This document shows positions 5,712-6,607 of a stretch of 6,607 nucleotides of DNA, piece after piece. The stretch is from an uncultured Solirubrobacter sp. (lineage in GTDB: Bacteria; Actinomycetota; Thermoleophilia; Solirubrobacterales; Solirubrobacteraceae), in NCBI GenBank assembly GCA_937871635.1, contig CALMNS010000279.1:1-6607 (forward strand), written 5' to 3'. Numbering within the stretch: the first letter of the stretch is position 1; each line of letters starts with the position of its first letter. The position numbers and the translations under genes were made by a program. The notes under the pieces are model-generated. The model worked only from the letters and a program-made list of their open reading frames with translations, was not told the origin of the DNA and did no database searches.

Positions 5712-6550
5712 TCCCCGTCGAGTTCGACTACGTGGCGCCGAGCACCCTCGAGGAGGCCGTCGCCGCCCTGCGCGACGGCGGCGAGGACGCGAAGATCCTG
5801 GCCGGCGGGCACTCGCTGATCCCGCTCATGAAGCTCCGGCTCGCGGCGCCCTCGCTGCTGGTCGACCTGCGCAAGGTCGCCGGCCTCGACGGCATCCAGC
5901 GCGAGAACGGCCAGTTCCGGATCGGGGCGATGGCCAAGCACTACGCCGTCTCCAAGGAGCCGGGGCTCGGGCTGGCGGCGCTCGCCGCGAGCACGATCGC
6001 CGATCCCCAGGTCCGCTACCGCGGCACCCTGGGCGGCACGCTCGCGCACGGGGACCCGGCGTCGGACATGCCGGCCGTCTTCCTGGCCATGGAGGGGTCC
6101 GCGTCGATCCTCGGGGCGCAGGGGATCCGCGAGGTCGCCGCCGCGGACTTCTTCGAGGACTACCTGACCACCGCGGTGGCCGAGGGGGAGATCCTCACCG
6201 AGGTCCGGCTGCCCGCGATGGAGGGCTACGGGTTCGGCTATGAGAAGTTCAACCGCCGCCAGGAGGACTGGGCGATGGTGGCGGTGGGCGCCCTGGTCAA
6301 GAAGGGCGCGGACGGCACCTGCGAGGACGTCCGGGTGGGGCTCACCCACCTGGCCGGGGTCCCGCTGCGGGGGACCGCGGTCGAGGCCGCCCTGCGCGGA
6401 GGGCCGCTCGACTCGCAGAGCATCGCGGCGGCGGCCGAGCTCGCCGCCGAGGGCACCGACCCGCCGGCCGACCTCAACGCGAGCGCGGACTACAAGCGCC
6501 ACCTCGCCACGGTGCTGTGCCGCCGCGCCCTGGAGCGGGCCGCTGCGTAG
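5708..6550 (+). CDS. coxM: CoxM-like FAD-binding medium subunit of a molybdenum hydroxylase
   Basis: The 280-residue flavoprotein takes electrons from the [2Fe-2S] subunit and hands them to an acceptor such as quinone, NAD or oxygen; which acceptor cannot be told. The N-terminal FAD-binding domain of the vanillyl-alcohol-oxidase/PCMH fold shows both family motifs: AGGHSLIPLMK (32-42) and TLGGTLAHGDPASD (107-120). KFNRRQEDWAMV (180-191) starts the C-terminal CO dehydrogenase flavoprotein domain, which closes with a helical DYKRHLATVLCRRALERA segment (261-278). Length and domain content are normal for the family. The ATG overlaps the coxL stop (ATGA) and has a clear ribosome binding site, so the three subunits are translationally coupled and should be made together. 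The TAG is overlapped or closely followed by a possible MoxR ATPase gene. The call is certain at family level. Confidence 0.95.
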   Translation: MIPVEFDYVAPSTLEEAVAALRDGGEDAKILAGGHSLIPLMKLRLAAPSLLVDLRKVAGLDGIQRENGQFRIGAMAKHYAVSKEPGLGLAALAASTIADPQVRYRGTLGGTLAHGDPASDMPAVFLAMEGSASILGAQGIREVAAADFFEDYLTTAVAEGEILTEVRLPAMEGYGFGYEKFNRRQEDWAMVAVGALVKKGADGTCEDVRVGLTHLAGVPLRGTAVEAALRGGPLDSQSIAAAAELAAEGTDPPADLNASADYKRHLATVLCRRALERAAA

Positions 6551-6607
6551 CGTCGACGCGGTGGTCGCGGCGCTGGCCGGCCAGGACTACCTGGCCGACC
6601 GCGCGCT
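6543..6607 (+). CDS. N-terminus of a CoxD/MoxR-type AAA+ ATPase (partial, runs off right edge)
   Basis: Only about 21 codons are visible. The frame reads RSVDAVVAALAGQDYLADRAL. This resembles the opening helix of CoxD-type MoxR ATPases, in which 'aLaaqgYiaDrsLA' precedes the Walker A loop. Such ATPases are usual partners of molybdenum hydroxylase operons, where CoxD is known to help mature the Mo site in the form I system. The Walker motifs lie outside the window, so the call rests on a short match plus context. Two starts are possible: CTG at 6543, inside the end of coxM, with GGAG at 6532-6535 seven bases upstream, or GTG at 6561, which gives a shorter N-terminus and has no clear Shine-Dalgarno. 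I list the longer form because the VDAVVAAL segment appears to belong to the conserved helix. Confidence 0.5.
   Translation, partial: MRSVDAVVAALAGQDYLADRA

Overview
This 6.6 kb window is very GC-rich, with G or C at nearly every third codon position, tightly packed genes and stop/start overlaps. This suggests a high-GC actinobacterium. The DUF3159 membrane protein, the GHVEWV-type PfkB kinase and the NTF2-like lipoprotein lead me to guess the Thermoleophilia/Solirubrobacterales group, but that is an inference from gene style and no marker gene confirms it.

Left block, minus strand (2174 down to 1). Three genes run leftward as a probable operon: a hypothetical protein with two CxxC pairs (1602-2174), a PfkB-family sugar/nucleoside kinase (739-1605) and a DUF3159 multi-pass membrane protein whose end lies beyond the left edge (1-719). 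The kinase has no ATG, GTG or TTG ahead of its first beta-strand and seems to start at a CTG that overlaps the previous stop codon.

Centre. A 23-base gap (2175-2197) separates the leftward operon from a divergent small lipoprotein gene (2198-2596). The gap holds two -10-like hexamers on opposite strands that overlap and lie 6-7 bases from the two start codons. This would fit a bidirectional promoter giving leaderless transcripts.

Right block, plus strand (2686 to the right edge). Three genes encode the subunits of a molybdenum hydroxylase of the aerobic CO dehydrogenase/xanthine dehydrogenase family, in the order small [2Fe-2S] - large molybdopterin - medium FAD. They are joined by ATGA overlaps and each has a good Shine-Dalgarno sequence. 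A fourth frame beginning at the right edge looks like the N-terminus of a CoxD/MoxR-type AAA+ ATPase, which would act in cofactor maturation. Electrons would pass from the Mo site in the large subunit through two [2Fe-2S] clusters to FAD. The S-L-M order and the active-site loop AIRGAGR place it with 'form II' (AYRGAGR-type) enzymes rather than the proven CO-oxidising form I (AYxCSFR), so its substrate is open and CO oxidation should not be assumed.

I see no tRNA, rRNA, CRISPR array, insertion sequence or phage gene. The less ordinary points are the CTG starts, the overlapping divergent promoter, the Y-to-I change in the large-subunit active-site loop, the added tails on two subunits and the unassigned cysteine-pair protein.
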